From positions 167,148 through 231,147 of the forward strand of contig NZ_VSEY01000020.1 in assembly GCF_008086045.1 (NCBI RefSeq): a DNA stretch of 64,000 bases, read 5' to 3'. The position numbers and the translations under genes are program-made. Under the pieces are notes generated by a model. The model did no database searches. It saw only the letters and a list, made by a program, of their open reading frames with translations, and was not told the origin of the DNA. Source of the stretch: Nonomuraea sp. PA05 (lineage in GTDB: Bacteria > Actinomycetota > Actinomycetes > Streptosporangiales > Streptosporangiaceae). How positions within the stretch are numbered: position 1 is the stretch's first letter; each line of letters begins with the position of its first letter. Shown here piece by piece: positions 1-8,520 of the stretch.

Positions 1-831
1 GATCTCCGGGACGGTTCGCCTGATCTTGTCGACGAGCCGGGAAAGCCTGGCCTGCTCCTGCTCCGCCTCGGCCGCGGTCGCGCGCAGGGCCGCCGCCGCG
101 GCGACGACGGCGGGCACGTTCTCGAAGCCGGGCACCCGCCGCCGCTCCCGCTCGTCCTCGGGCAGGTACGAGCGGAACCGCGTGCCCTTGCGCACCACCA
201 GCACGCCCACCCCGGCGGGGCCGCCCCACTTGTGCGCGCTGGCCGTCAGCACCGACCAGCCCTGCGGCGGCGGCATCCGGCCGGCCGTCTGGGCCGCGTC
301 CACCAGCAGCGGCACGCCGTGCTCGCGGCACGCCTCGGCGGCCCGCGCCACCGGCTGCAGCGTGCCCACCTCGTGGTTGGCCGCCTGGAGGCAGGCCAGC
401 GCCGTGCCGGGCCGCGCCACCGCCTCGGCGAACGCGTCGGGATCCACCCGCCCGCTCAGCGTCACGCCGACCGTCTCGACCGTGCCGCCGTCGCGCTCGT
501 GCACCTCGCCCGCGTGCAGCACGCTCGAGTGCTCGACCGCGCTGGTCACGAGATGGCGTCCGGCCCTGCGCCTTCCGTGTAGGGTGCCGAGGACGCCGAG
601 ATGCACGGCCTGCGTGCCGGACGAGGTGAACACCACCTCGTCGGGGCGCGCGCCGAGCACCTCGGCCACCTCCGTGCGAGCCTGCTCCAGCAGCAGGTGC
701 GCGCGGCGGGCCTGGCCATAGAGTCTCGCGGGGTCGGCCCAGCCGGTGTCGATCGCCGCCACCAGCGCCTCGCGCGCCTCGGGGTGGAGCGGTTCGCTCG
801 AAGCCGCGTCGAAGTAAGCCACGAGACTCAT
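1..831 (-). CDS. Cysteine desulfurase (class V aminotransferase), 3' end beyond window
   Basis: Fold-type I PLP enzyme that takes sulfur from L-cysteine for Fe-S cluster or tRNA thiolation. Reading leftward from ATG at 831, the protein begins MSLVAYFDAASSEPLHPEA, the usual NifS/IscS opening. It carries TSSGTQAVHLG (cofactor phosphate loop), VEHSSVLH, a VDAAQTAGR strand and SAHKWGGPAGVGVLV, where Lys201 would be the Schiff-base lysine. About 277 residues are visible; the C-terminal part with the mobile active-site cysteine lies outside the window. It is divergent from ctaC across about 155 bp. Family assignment is firm, but the sub-type (IscS, SufS or a tRNA-specific enzyme) cannot be decided. 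Confidence 0.9.
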   Translation of the reverse strand, partial: MSLVAYFDAASSEPLHPEAREALVAAIDTGWADPARLYGQARRAHLLLEQARTEVAEVLGARPDEVVFTSSGTQAVHLGVLGTLHGRRRAGRHLVTSAVEHSSVLHAGEVHERDGGTVETVGVTLSGRVDPDAFAEAVARPGTALACLQAANHEVGTLQPVARAAEACREHGVPLLVDAAQTAGRMPPPQGWSVLTASAHKWGGPAGVGVLVVRKGTRFRSYLPEDERERRRVPGFENVPAVVAAAAALRATAAEAEQEQARLSRLVDKIRRTVPEI

Positions 832-985
832 CGTCCCACTTGCGGCGCCACCGAGGGGTCGCGCGGTGGGGCGAGGCCCCTGCACGCTAATGTGTCTGCT
901 TGTCAGTCTGTGCTTGATGCAGAAAGAAGCAATACGAGCGCCCAAGGGAAAGACTCTTGGGCTTCATCTGTGGGGTAGGCGATCC
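832..985. promoter_or_regulatory. Divergent promoter region, cysteine desulfurase / ctaC
   Basis: About 154 bp with no gene, between the leftward desulfurase and rightward ctaC. It is visibly AT-richer than its flanks around 890-960, as expected for a region holding promoters for both directions. I could not pick convincing -35/-10 pairs. Confidence 0.4.
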
Positions 986-1816
986 GTGAGTCCGACTCGC
1001 CGTACGACGCGGCGTTCGTTGGCCCGGCGCAGGGTGCCGCGCGCCGCCGCTTTGGCGTTGCTGCTGGCCACTGCTACGGCGTGTGCTAATGACGTCCCCG
1101 AGGCCAACTGGTCTCGCGGCCTTCTTCCCGACCACATCACCGAGCAGGGCGAGATCGTCCAGAATCTGTGGAACGGGGCCTGGATCGCCGCACTCGCCAC
1201 GGGTGCCGTCGTCATCGGCCTGATCATCTGGGCGTGCATCTTCCACCGTAAGCGCAGGGCCAAGGCAGAGCTGCCGCCGCAGGTTCGTTACAACCTGCCG
1301 ATCGAGATGCTCTACACCTTGATCCCGCTGGTGATGGTGTCGGTGTTCTTCTTCTTCACCGCCCGCGACAGCGAGGCGCTGGCCCGGGTCGACGGGAACG
1401 CGCCGGTCAAGGTGAAGGTCGAGGCCTTCCAGTGGAGCTGGCGCTTCACCACCACGGTCCAGGGCAAGGGCACCAAGCCCGTCGCCGGCGTGCCGGTGAG
1501 CGACTACAAGGCCGGCCCGCAGCTCGTCCTCCCGGTGAACACGAAGGTCGAGTTCGACCTGCAGACCGACGACGTCATCCACTCGTTCTGGGTGCCGGAG
1601 TTCCTGTTCAAGCGGGACGTCATCCCGGGCATCCCCGAGGGTGACCCCGGCCGGAAGTTCCAGATCACGACGCTCAACAAGCCTGGTGTCTACGCCGGCC
1701 GCTGCGCCGAGTTGTGCGGTGTCGACCACAGCCGGATGTTGTTCTCCGTGAAGCTCGTTCCGCAGGCTGAGTTCGACCAGTACGTTGCGACCAACCAGGC
1801 TGGGAGTGCCCAGTGA
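986..1816 (+). CDS. ctaC: Cytochrome c oxidase subunit II
   Basis: Subunit II of the aa3 oxidase; it carries the CuA centre that accepts electrons from the cytochrome c part of the bcc complex. I choose GTG 986, giving an Arg-rich start, a hydrophobic signal and a lipobox-like end (LLLATATAC), so probably a lipoprotein of 276 residues; the frame is open further upstream but lacks a sensible start there. Two TM helices follow (about 55-80 and 100-120). The CuA ligands are visible near the C-terminus in CAELCGVDHSRM: Cys240, Cys244, His248 and Met251, with an upstream His in VIHSFWVPEF. The stop overlaps the ctaD start by four bases (GTGA), so the two are translationally coupled. Confidence 0.95.
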   Translation: MSPTRRTTRRSLARRRVPRAAALALLLATATACANDVPEANWSRGLLPDHITEQGEIVQNLWNGAWIAALATGAVVIGLIIWACIFHRKRRAKAELPPQVRYNLPIEMLYTLIPLVMVSVFFFFTARDSEALARVDGNAPVKVKVEAFQWSWRFTTTVQGKGTKPVAGVPVSDYKAGPQLVLPVNTKVEFDLQTDDVIHSFWVPEFLFKRDVIPGIPEGDPGRKFQITTLNKPGVYAGRCAELCGVDHSRMLFSVKLVPQAEFDQYVATNQAGSAQ

Positions 1817-3486
1817 CCGCCATTCACGAACCCCTGACGACCGCGCCGGTCAGGCCCACGGGTAGCCCCAAGGGTCAGATCATCGCCAAGTGGCTGTCCT
1901 CGACTGATCACAAGATCATCGGGCACATGTACTTGATCACGTCGTTCGCCTTCTTCCTCATCGGCGGCGTGATGGCCCTCGTCATGCGGGCCGAGCTGGC
2001 GCAGCCGGGGCTGCAGTTCACCAGCAACGAGCAGTTCAACCAGCTGTTCACCATGCACGGCACGATCATGCTGCTGATGTTCGCGACGCCGCTGTTCGCC
2101 GGCTTCGCCAACGAGCTGATGCCGCTGCAGATCGGCGCCCCCGACGTGGCGTTCCCGCGGCTGAACATGGTCAGCTACTGGCTCTACCTGTTCGGCAGCC
2201 TCATCGCCGTCTCCGGCTTCTTCACCCCGGGCGGCGCGGCCTCGTTCGGCTGGTTCGCCTACACGCCGCTGTCCAACGCGATCAACTCGCCCGGCATCGG
2301 CGGCGACCTGTGGATCATGGGTCTGGCCCTGTCGGGCCTGGGCACGATCCTCGGCGCGGTCAACTTCATCACCACGATCATCTGCATGCGCGCGCCCGGC
2401 ATGACCATGTTCCGGATGCCGCTGTTCACCTGGAACATCCTGCTCACCAGCATGCTCGTGCTGATGGCCTTCCCGGTGCTGGCCGCCGCGCTGCTGGCGC
2501 TGGAGTCCGACCGCAAGCTCGGCACGCACATCTTCGCCTCCGACAACGGCGGCGCGCTGCTCTGGCAGCACCTGTTCTGGTTCTTCGGCCATCCCGAGGT
2601 GTACATCATCGCGCTGCCGTTCTTCGGCATCGTGACCGAGATCATCCCGGTGTTCAGCCGCAAGCCGGTCTTCGGCTACATCAGCCTCGTGGCCGCGACG
2701 ATCTCGATCGCCGGTCTGTCCATCACGGTCTGGGCGCACCACATGTTCCCGACCGGGCAGGTGCTGCTGCCGTTCTTCTCGTTCATGACGTTCCTCATCG
2801 CGGTACCGACCGGGGTGAAGTTCTTCAACTGGATCGGCACGATGTGGCGCGGCCACCTCAGCTTCGAGTCGCCGATGCTGTTCTCGGTCGGCTTCCTCAT
2901 CACCTTCCTCCTGGGTGGTCTGACGGGCGTCATCCTGGCCTCGCCGCCGCTCGACTTCCACATCAGCGACACCTACTTCGTCGTCGCCCACTTCCACTAC
3001 GTGGTCTTCGGCACCGTGGTGTTCGCGATGTTCGCCGGGTTCTACTTCTGGTGGCCCAAGTTCACCGGCAAGATGCTCGACGACAAGCTGGGCAAGCTGC
3101 ACTTCTGGCTGCTGTTCGTCGGCTTCCACACGACGTTCCTCGTCCAACACTGGCTGGGCATGGCCGGTTTCCCGCGCCGTTACGCCGACTACAGCGCGGC
3201 CGACGGCTTCACCGACCTCAACCTGCTCTCCTCCGTGGGCGCGTTCGTGCTGGGCGCCTCGACGCTGCCGTTCTTCTACAACGTCTGGAAGACCTGGCGC
3301 AGCGCGCCCAAGGTCACCGTCGACGACCCGTGGGGTTACGGCAACTCGCTGGAGTGGGCCACGAGCTGCCCGCCGCCGCGGCACAACTTCACCTCGCTGC
3401 CGCGCATCCGGTCCGAGCGTCCCGCGTTCGACAAGCGGTTCCCGCACGCCACCGCCAAGTCCGACCACCCGGAGGTTGAGTCCTGA
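1813..3486 (+). CDS. ctaD: Cytochrome c oxidase subunit I
   Basis: Catalytic haem a/a3-CuB subunit of the aa3 oxidase; reduces O2 to water and pumps protons. 557 residues with 12 TM helices expected. Diagnostic motifs: HGTIMLLMF (haem a ligand region), WFFGHPEVYI (CuB His with the cross-linked Tyr), HHMFPTG, and HFHYVVFG (haem a3 and haem a ligands). It starts at a GTG overlapping the ctaC stop and its own stop overlaps the ATG of ctaF (ATGA), so ctaC-ctaD-ctaF form one tight operon. Confidence 0.97.
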   Translation: MTAIHEPLTTAPVRPTGSPKGQIIAKWLSSTDHKIIGHMYLITSFAFFLIGGVMALVMRAELAQPGLQFTSNEQFNQLFTMHGTIMLLMFATPLFAGFANELMPLQIGAPDVAFPRLNMVSYWLYLFGSLIAVSGFFTPGGAASFGWFAYTPLSNAINSPGIGGDLWIMGLALSGLGTILGAVNFITTIICMRAPGMTMFRMPLFTWNILLTSMLVLMAFPVLAAALLALESDRKLGTHIFASDNGGALLWQHLFWFFGHPEVYIIALPFFGIVTEIIPVFSRKPVFGYISLVAATISIAGLSITVWAHHMFPTGQVLLPFFSFMTFLIAVPTGVKFFNWIGTMWRGHLSFESPMLFSVGFLITFLLGGLTGVILASPPLDFHISDTYFVVAHFHYVVFGTVVFAMFAGFYFWWPKFTGKMLDDKLGKLHFWLLFVGFHTTFLVQHWLGMAGFPRRYADYSAADGFTDLNLLSSVGAFVLGASTLPFFYNVWKTWRSAPKVTVDDPWGYGNSLEWATSCPPPRHNFTSLPRIRSERPAFDKRFPHATAKSDHPEVES

Positions 3487-3899
3487 TGAAGGTGCAGGGA
3501 TGGTTGTTCCTGCTGTGCGGCGTCTTCTTCGCCGGCGTGGACATCGCCTACTGGTTCTGGACGAAGGCCGCCACGGGCAAGGGTGAGCCGGTCGGCACGA
3601 CCGCCATGGCCATCTCCGTCGGCTTCGCGTTCATGGTCGGCTACTACCTGATGTTCACCGCGCGGCGCATCGGCGCCCAGCCGGAGGACAACAAGCAGGC
3701 CGAGATCAGCGACGGCGCGGGCGAGCTGGGCTTCTTCAGCCCGAGCAGCTGGTGGCCGCTGTTCCTGTGCCTGGCGGCGGCCTTCGCCTTCGCCGGGTTC
3801 GTGATCGGCTTCTGGATGTTCCTGATCGGGGTCTTCCTCGTGATCATGGCCATGATCGGGTTCGTCTTCCAGTACTACCGGGGTCACTTCTCGCACTGA
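3486..3899 (+). CDS. ctaF: Cytochrome c oxidase subunit IV, actinobacterial type
   Basis: Small actinobacterial oxidase subunit that always follows ctaD in this group. 137 residues with four predicted TM segments (about 5-25, 38-60, 84-104 and 106-128). The motif DIAYWFWT after the first helix and the W-W-P turn before helix 3 are typical of the family. ATG overlaps the ctaD stop (ATGA). A strong terminator hairpin follows 16 bp after the stop. Confidence 0.9.
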   Translation: MKVQGWLFLLCGVFFAGVDIAYWFWTKAATGKGEPVGTTAMAISVGFAFMVGYYLMFTARRIGAQPEDNKQAEISDGAGELGFFSPSSWWPLFLCLAAAFAFAGFVIGFWMFLIGVFLVIMAMIGFVFQYYRGHFSH

Positions 3900-3915
3900 C
3901 CCCCACCTGCCTGGA

Positions 3916-3952
3916 GCGGGCGTCCTCCCTTGAGGGAGGACGCCCGCTTTTT
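3916..3952 (+). terminator. Intrinsic terminator of ctaCDF
   Basis: Perfect 14-bp stem (3916-3929 with 3934-3947), TTGA tetraloop and a run of five T (3948-3952). A textbook intrinsic terminator, uncommon in such GC-rich DNA; it isolates the oxidase operon from the L,D-transpeptidase gene. Confidence 0.9.
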
Positions 3953-4044
3953 GGTGTTCTTTGCCAGTGTCCGGATGTGGTGATTCAACCACTCAGGGTA
4001 ATAAAGGAGGCAGAAGTGGCTCGATCGTGGACGAGGGAGTACTC

Positions 4045-5250
4045 GTGGGGCGCGGAGCGTATGGAACGGCCGGCCTGCTGGCCCTGGCGCTGCTGACAGC
4101 GTGCTCGGCGGCCCCCGCCGAGAAGCCGAGCGGGGTGGCCATGGCAGGCGGGGCGCGTGGCGCCCCTGTAGGCGTCTCTCCGGCGGACAAGAGCGCGAAC
4201 GTGCCCACGGACCAGCCCGTGGTGGTGTCGGTCCACGGGGGCAGGCTCAAGAGCGTCCAGGTGGACGGCGGCAAGGCCGGCCCGCTGCGAGGCGTCCTGA
4301 GCTCCGACGGCTCCCGCTGGCGCAGCCTCGGCACCGCCAGGCCCGGCACCTCCTACACGGTCACCGCCGTCTCCCTGGACGCCTCAGGCCGGTCGCTGGA
4401 GACCAGGAGCGCGTTCACGACGGCCAAGGGCGACAAGATCTTCGACATCGAGACCATCACCCCGAACAAGGACGACACCGGCCTGACCGTCGGCGTCGGC
4501 ATGCCCGTCATGATCGCCTTCGACAAGCCCGTCACCGACCGGATCGCCATCGAGCGCAACCTCACCGTGCACAGCTCCAAGCCGGTCGAGGGCGCCTGGC
4601 ACTGGTTCGACAACCAGCACGTGGACTTCCGGCCAGAGAAGTACTGGCCCGCGCACACCAAGGTGCGGGTCGAGGCCAACCTGGCGGGGGTGCGCGGCGC
4701 GCCCGGCATGTACGGCAAGCGGAACGTCCGCGTCGACTTCAAGATCGGCCGATCGCAGATCACCAAGGGCAGCACCGACGAGCACGTCCTCGTCGTCCGG
4801 CGGAACGGCAAGAAGATCCGCACCATGCCGATGAGCGCCGGGCAGGGCGGGCAGTGGAAGTACTACACGACCTCGGGCATCCACCTGGCCATGTCCCGCG
4901 AGCCCGTCACCGTGATGACCTCGCCGGGGATCGGGCCCGGGTCGGCGGGGTACTACCGGCTCACCGTCTACAACACGGTGCGGATCTCCAACAGCGGTGA
5001 GTACGTGCACAGCGCGCCCTGGTCGGTGGGGTCGCAGGGGAACTCGAACGTCAGCCACGGGTGTGTGAACATCAGCCCGGACAACGCTTCGTGGTTCATC
5101 AAGAACACGTTGATCGGGGATCCGATCATCATCACGGGGACGCCGCGGAAGCTGGAGCCGACCAACGGGTGGGGGCACTGGCAGGAGAACTGGAGGCAGT
5201 GGCTCAAGTGGAGCTCGCTGAAGGCCGGGCCGACGCTGGCGCTGCGCTGA
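4045..5250 (+). CDS. L,D-transpeptidase, Ig-like and YkuD domains, lipoprotein
   Basis: Makes 3-3 peptidoglycan cross-links or anchors proteins to the wall, acting outside the membrane. With GTG 4045 (GAGGGAG five bases upstream) the protein is 401 residues: short signal ending LLTAC (lipid-modified Cys20), two Ig-like domains (the first with SPADKSANVPTDQPVVVSV), then a YkuD catalytic domain with SNVSHGCVNIS, where Cys340 is the nucleophile, and a Trp-rich C-terminal tail. This is the order in mycobacterial LdtMt2-like enzymes. An earlier in-frame GTG (4027) is possible. A stronger RBS at 4004-4010 serves a different frame (GTG 4016) and would give a 26-codon leader peptide ending inside this gene. 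Confidence 0.9.
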   Translation: MGRGAYGTAGLLALALLTACSAAPAEKPSGVAMAGGARGAPVGVSPADKSANVPTDQPVVVSVHGGRLKSVQVDGGKAGPLRGVLSSDGSRWRSLGTARPGTSYTVTAVSLDASGRSLETRSAFTTAKGDKIFDIETITPNKDDTGLTVGVGMPVMIAFDKPVTDRIAIERNLTVHSSKPVEGAWHWFDNQHVDFRPEKYWPAHTKVRVEANLAGVRGAPGMYGKRNVRVDFKIGRSQITKGSTDEHVLVVRRNGKKIRTMPMSAGQGGQWKYYTTSGIHLAMSREPVTVMTSPGIGPGSAGYYRLTVYNTVRISNSGEYVHSAPWSVGSQGNSNVSHGCVNISPDNASWFIKNTLIGDPIIITGTPRKLEPTNGWGHWQENWRQWLKWSSLKAGPTLALR

Positions 5251-5378
5251 GGGCCTCCTGACGGCCCTCCGCGTGCCGCGTGCGTGTGCGGCGTGCGCGA
5301 GCGCCGTGCGTGTCCGGCGTGTGCGGGCGGCGGGGCCGGGCTCCGGAGCGGTGCGGAGCCCGGAACGGCCGTGTTCCG
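5249..5378. terminator. Hairpin-rich convergent gap after the L,D-transpeptidase
   Basis: Gap between convergent genes with three inverted repeats: a 7-bp stem at the transpeptidase stop (5249-5255 with 5263-5269), a 10-bp perfect stem (5336-5345 with 5354-5363) and a 6-bp stem (5361-5366 with 5373-5378) abutting the trpD stop. The middle is a word-repetitive stretch of GTGCG/GCGTG. No T-run; probably a bidirectional terminator. Confidence 0.55.
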
Positions 5379-6428
5379 TCAGGACCCGGGCCGGAAGGAC
5401 CCGCTGGCCTCGATCCACCGATCGAGCACGGTCGCCGCGGCCCCGGAGTCCACCGCCTGCACCGCCCGCGCGTACCCGTCGATCATCGCCGAGTCGAGAT
5501 CCTCGCCGGGCCCGTTGAGCGCCACCAGGGCGGCAGCCGTGTTGAGCAGCACGGCATCGCGCACAGGCCCGGTCTTGCCGCGGACGAGATCGTGCACGGC
5601 CTGCGCGTTGAACGCCACGTCGCCGCCGCGCAGCGCGCCCACGTCGGCGCGCGGGATGCCGAGCACCGCCGGGTCGAACGTGGTCTGGGTCGCGGTGCCG
5701 TCCTTGACCACCCAGACGGTGGAGGTGGCGGCGATGGTCAGCTCGTCCAGGCCGTCGTCGCCGCGGAAGACCAGGGCGGAGACGCCGCGCTCGGCGAAGA
5801 CGCCCGCGAGGACCGGCAGCATGCCGGCGTCGTAGACGCCGATGGCCTGGGCGGCAGGGCGGGCCGGGTTGGTGAGCGGGCCGAGGAAGTTGAAGATCGT
5901 GGGAACGCCGATCTCCTTGCGCGTGGGGCCGGCGTGGCGCAGCGCGGGGTGGTAGACGGGCGCGAAGCAGAACGCGATGCCCGCGTCGCGCGCGACCTGC
6001 GCCGTCTGCTCGGGCGTGAGGTCGAGCCGGATCCCGAGGTGCTCCAGCACGTCGGCGGCGCCGCAGGAGGAGGAGGCGGCGCGGTTGCCGTGCTTGACGA
6101 CCCTGGCCCCCGCCGCGGCGGCCACGATGGCGGCCATGGTGGAGACGTTGACGGTGTGCGCCCGGTCGCCGCCGGTGCCGACGATGTCGACCACGGGCCC
6201 CTCGACGGTCAGCGGCGTGGCCAGGTCGAGCATGGTGCGGGCGAGCCCGACGACCTCGGCCACGGTCTCGCCCTTGGCGCGCAGCGCGATCACGAAGCCG
6301 GCGATCTGGGACGGCGTCGCGGCGCCGGACATGATCTCCCGCATCGCCCAGGCCGACTCGTCGGAAGTGAGGTGCTCTCCGGACAGGAGAGCGGAAAGCA
6401 GGGTGGGCCAGGTCGTCCGGGAGTCCAT
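5379..6428 (-). CDS. trpD: Anthranilate phosphoribosyltransferase
   Basis: Second step of tryptophan synthesis: transfers phosphoribose from PRPP to anthranilate. Family motifs are present: VDIVGTGGDRAHTVNVST (PRPP loop), KHGNRAASSSCGAADVLE and GPLTNPARPAAQ. From ATG 6428 the protein has 349 residues, normal for the family; a GTG two codons earlier directly abuts the stop of the upstream response-regulator-like gene (TAG GTG), so the two are co-transcribed and probably coupled. No other trp gene is nearby; location beside ctaE/qcr is the usual actinobacterial arrangement. Confidence 0.95.
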   Translation of the reverse strand: MDSRTTWPTLLSALLSGEHLTSDESAWAMREIMSGAATPSQIAGFVIALRAKGETVAEVVGLARTMLDLATPLTVEGPVVDIVGTGGDRAHTVNVSTMAAIVAAAAGARVVKHGNRAASSSCGAADVLEHLGIRLDLTPEQTAQVARDAGIAFCFAPVYHPALRHAGPTRKEIGVPTIFNFLGPLTNPARPAAQAIGVYDAGMLPVLAGVFAERGVSALVFRGDDGLDELTIAATSTVWVVKDGTATQTTFDPAVLGIPRADVGALRGGDVAFNAQAVHDLVRGKTGPVRDAVLLNTAAALVALNGPGEDLDSAMIDGYARAVQAVDSGAAATVLDRWIEASGSFRPGS

Positions 6429-6434
6429 GGGCAC

Positions 6435-6860
6435 CTACTTAGCGTTGAGACGGGTGGAGTTGCGGCGGCGCATCAGGTCGGCCACGGTGTCGGCCAGCAC
6501 CATGGGCTCCAGGGGCTGCGACACGACCGCGTCGGCCTTGGACCAGTCGGCCAGCCAGCGGTCGTCGCGCCTGGCGATGATCAGGCAGATGGGCGGGCAG
6601 TCGTAGACCTCGTCCTTGGCCTGGCGGGAGACGCCCATGCCGCCGGCGGGCTGCGTCTCGCCGTCGAGGATCGCCACGTCGATCTCACCCGAGTTCAGCC
6701 ACTGGTGGACCTTGGGCTCGGTGGCGCACTCCACGATCTCCACGAGGGGTACGTCGGCCGCGGGGCGCCTGCCGATGGCCTGGCTCACCTCGGCCCGGGT
6801 GGCGGCGTCGTCGCTGTAGACGAGGACCTTCATCTTCTCGTCGGTGCTCCCAGTGGACAT
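6435..6860 (-). CDS. Response-regulator receiver-like protein
   Basis: 141 residues resembling a stand-alone receiver domain: a beta strand MKVLVYSDDAATRAEV with the acidic pair near the start, IDVAILDGETQPAGGMGV at the expected phospho-acceptor strand (Asp in AILDGE), and ADAVVSQPLEPMVLADTV as the Lys/Pro-switch region, although the conserved Lys reads Gln here. No DNA-binding domain. It precedes trpD with no spacing. Whether it is phosphorylated is uncertain, because the Lys of the switch is missing. Function unknown. Confidence 0.7.
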   Translation of the reverse strand: MSTGSTDEKMKVLVYSDDAATRAEVSQAIGRRPAADVPLVEIVECATEPKVHQWLNSGEIDVAILDGETQPAGGMGVSRQAKDEVYDCPPICLIIARRDDRWLADWSKADAVVSQPLEPMVLADTVADLMRRRNSTRLNAK

Positions 6861-7039
6861 CGGTCGCGCTCACTATCAGTCGAAGCGGTATGGTCACCTG
6901 GGATCGTACCGGTGTGCCGGGATGCATACCCAGGGCACCATGCCTGGTGGGTGTTATGCGGCAATTATCCCAGCTTGGCTACCGGTTTGGACCTGCTAAC
7001 GGGGGGTCGTGCGCCGGACCGACCACCGGAGCCGCAATA
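6861..7039. promoter_or_regulatory. Divergent promoter region, receiver-trpD / ctaE-qcrCAB
   Basis: About 180 bp without a supported gene. It contains an inverted repeat around 6927-6943 (CCCAGGGCACCATGCCTGG) that could be an operator or hairpin in the leader of ctaE. The frame of ctaE is open through here but has no plausible start. Confidence 0.4.
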
Positions 7040-7696
7040 ATGCTGCCCGTGGCGACAGCATCCGCAATAACTTCGACGACGACAGCACAGTCGTACCGCA
7101 GACCGAACCTGGTCAGTGTGGGCACGATCGTCTGGCTGTCCTCTGAGCTCATGTTCTTCGCGGCGCTGTTCGCGATGTACTTCACCATCCGGTCGGTGAG
7201 CGAGGGCAAGGGCCTCGAGTGGGGCCCCGCGCTACTTCCCGCGGGCACGCATGCCGCAGAGGGAGTCGCTCACCTGAACATCCCGTTCGCGACGGCCAAC
7301 ACGATCATCCTGGTTCTGTCGAGTGTGACGTGCCAGCTTGGTGTGTGGGCCGCGGAGAAGGGGCAGGTCGGCAAGCTCCGCTTCTGGTACATCGTCAGCT
7401 TCCTGATGGGCGCCGTCTTCGTCGCCGGTCAGCTGTACGAGTACATGGAGCTGGCGTCAGAGGGCGCGACCTTGTCCGCTAACGCCTACACCTCGGTGTT
7501 CTACCTGACGACGGGCTTCCACGGCCTGCACGTGACCGGTGGCCTGATCGCGTTCCTGTTCATGCTGGGACGCACGTACGCCGCGAAGCGCTTCACGCAT
7601 GAGCAGGCCACCAGCGCGATCGTCGTGTCCTACTACTGGCACTTCGTAGACGTCGTCTGGATCGGTCTTTTCGCGACCATCTACATCATTCGTTAA
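7040..7696 (+). CDS. ctaE: Cytochrome c oxidase subunit III
   Basis: Integral membrane subunit III of the aa3 oxidase; stabilises subunit I during turnover. From ATG 7040 (GGAG nine bases upstream) 218 residues with five TM helices predicted; a GTG at 7049 is an alternative. Characteristic stretches: IVWLSSELMFFAALFAMYF near the N-terminus, GFHGLHVTGGL, and the C-terminal SYYWHFVDVVWIGLF. It is followed after 14 bp by qcrC, so the oxidase and bcc complex are expressed together, as in other actinobacteria that build a III2IV2 supercomplex. Confidence 0.95.
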   Translation: MLPVATASAITSTTTAQSYRRPNLVSVGTIVWLSSELMFFAALFAMYFTIRSVSEGKGLEWGPALLPAGTHAAEGVAHLNIPFATANTIILVLSSVTCQLGVWAAEKGQVGKLRFWYIVSFLMGAVFVAGQLYEYMELASEGATLSANAYTSVFYLTTGFHGLHVTGGLIAFLFMLGRTYAAKRFTHEQATSAIVVSYYWHFVDVVWIGLFATIYIIR

Positions 7697-7710
7697 GGAA
7701 CGGGATCTCT

Positions 7711-8520
7711 GTGACTAGGATCACCGCTTGGCGGCGGCATCCCCTCGCGAGATATGCCGTCCTGATTTTGGCGTTGGCGCTGGTCGGGATGGTATACGCC
7801 GCCTTTGTCCAGGCGGGTAAGCCTGCCGACGCGGCACTGGCGACAGGCAAGGTCGATGACGTGGCCGAGGGCAGGAGCCTGTTCGAAGCGCACTGCATGA
7901 GCTGCCACGGCACCAACGCGCAGGGCACCCAGACGGCGCCCACGCTCATCGGCGTCGGCGCCGCGGCCGTCGACTTCCAGATGAGCACCGGCCGCATGCC
8001 GGCCGGCGCGCCCGGCCCGCAGGCGCCGCGCAAGCCGCTGGCCCCCTGGGTCAACGAGACCACGACGCGGCAGATCGCGGCCTACGTGCAGTCGCTCGGC
8101 GGCGGCCCGCAGGTCCCGCCCGCGGAGCACGTCGATCCCAAGCTCGGTGACGCCGGCAAGGGTGGCGAGCTGTTCCGCGCCAACTGCATCCAGTGCCACA
8201 ACTGGGTCGGCGCCGGTGGTGCGCTGACGCAGGGCAAGTACGCACCCAACCTCAACGAGTCGACGCCGACGCAGATCTACGAGGCCATGGTCACCGGTCC
8301 GCAGGCCATGCCGGTCTTCAACGACACGACGATCACGCCCGAAGAGAAGCGCAGCATGATCGCCTACATCACCCAGGTTCGCGAGCAGCGGGACCCGGGT
8401 GGTTTCGGACTCGGCCGCATTGGCCCGGTCACCGAAGGTCTCGTAGCGTTTGTGGTGGGCATCGCAGCCCTCGCACTAGCCGCCATCTGGATCACCGCGA
8501 AGAAGCGACAGAAGTCATGA
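7711..8520 (+). CDS. qcrC: Cytochrome bcc complex dihaem cytochrome c subunit
   Basis: Dihaem c subunit of the actinobacterial menaquinol:cytochrome c reductase, replacing free cytochrome c by passing electrons directly to the CuA of CtaC. GTG 7711 with AAGGAA about ten bases upstream; 269 residues. N-terminal anchor (about 15-33), two CXXCH haem c sites (Cys62-Cys65-His66 in CMSCHG; Cys159-Cys162-His163 in CIQCHN), and a C-terminal TM helix ending KKRQKS. Overlaps qcrA by ATGA. Confidence 0.95.
   Translation: MTRITAWRRHPLARYAVLILALALVGMVYAAFVQAGKPADAALATGKVDDVAEGRSLFEAHCMSCHGTNAQGTQTAPTLIGVGAAAVDFQMSTGRMPAGAPGPQAPRKPLAPWVNETTTRQIAAYVQSLGGGPQVPPAEHVDPKLGDAGKGGELFRANCIQCHNWVGAGGALTQGKYAPNLNESTPTQIYEAMVTGPQAMPVFNDTTITPEEKRSMIAYITQVREQRDPGGFGLGRIGPVTEGLVAFVVGIAALALAAIWITAKKRQKS

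Noticed and set aside
1690..3468. Long minus-strand frame opposite ctaC/ctaD
   Set aside because: Antisense shadow caused by GC3 bias; the plus-strand oxidase genes have full catalytic motifs.
2310..3479. 389-codon second-frame ORF within ctaD
   Set aside because: Low-complexity Arg/Ala/Pro text, no homologous motifs; a frame shadow of ctaD.
5280..7040. 586-codon plus-strand frame opposite trpD
   Set aside because: Antisense shadow of trpD and the receiver gene; Arg/Gly-rich with no motif.
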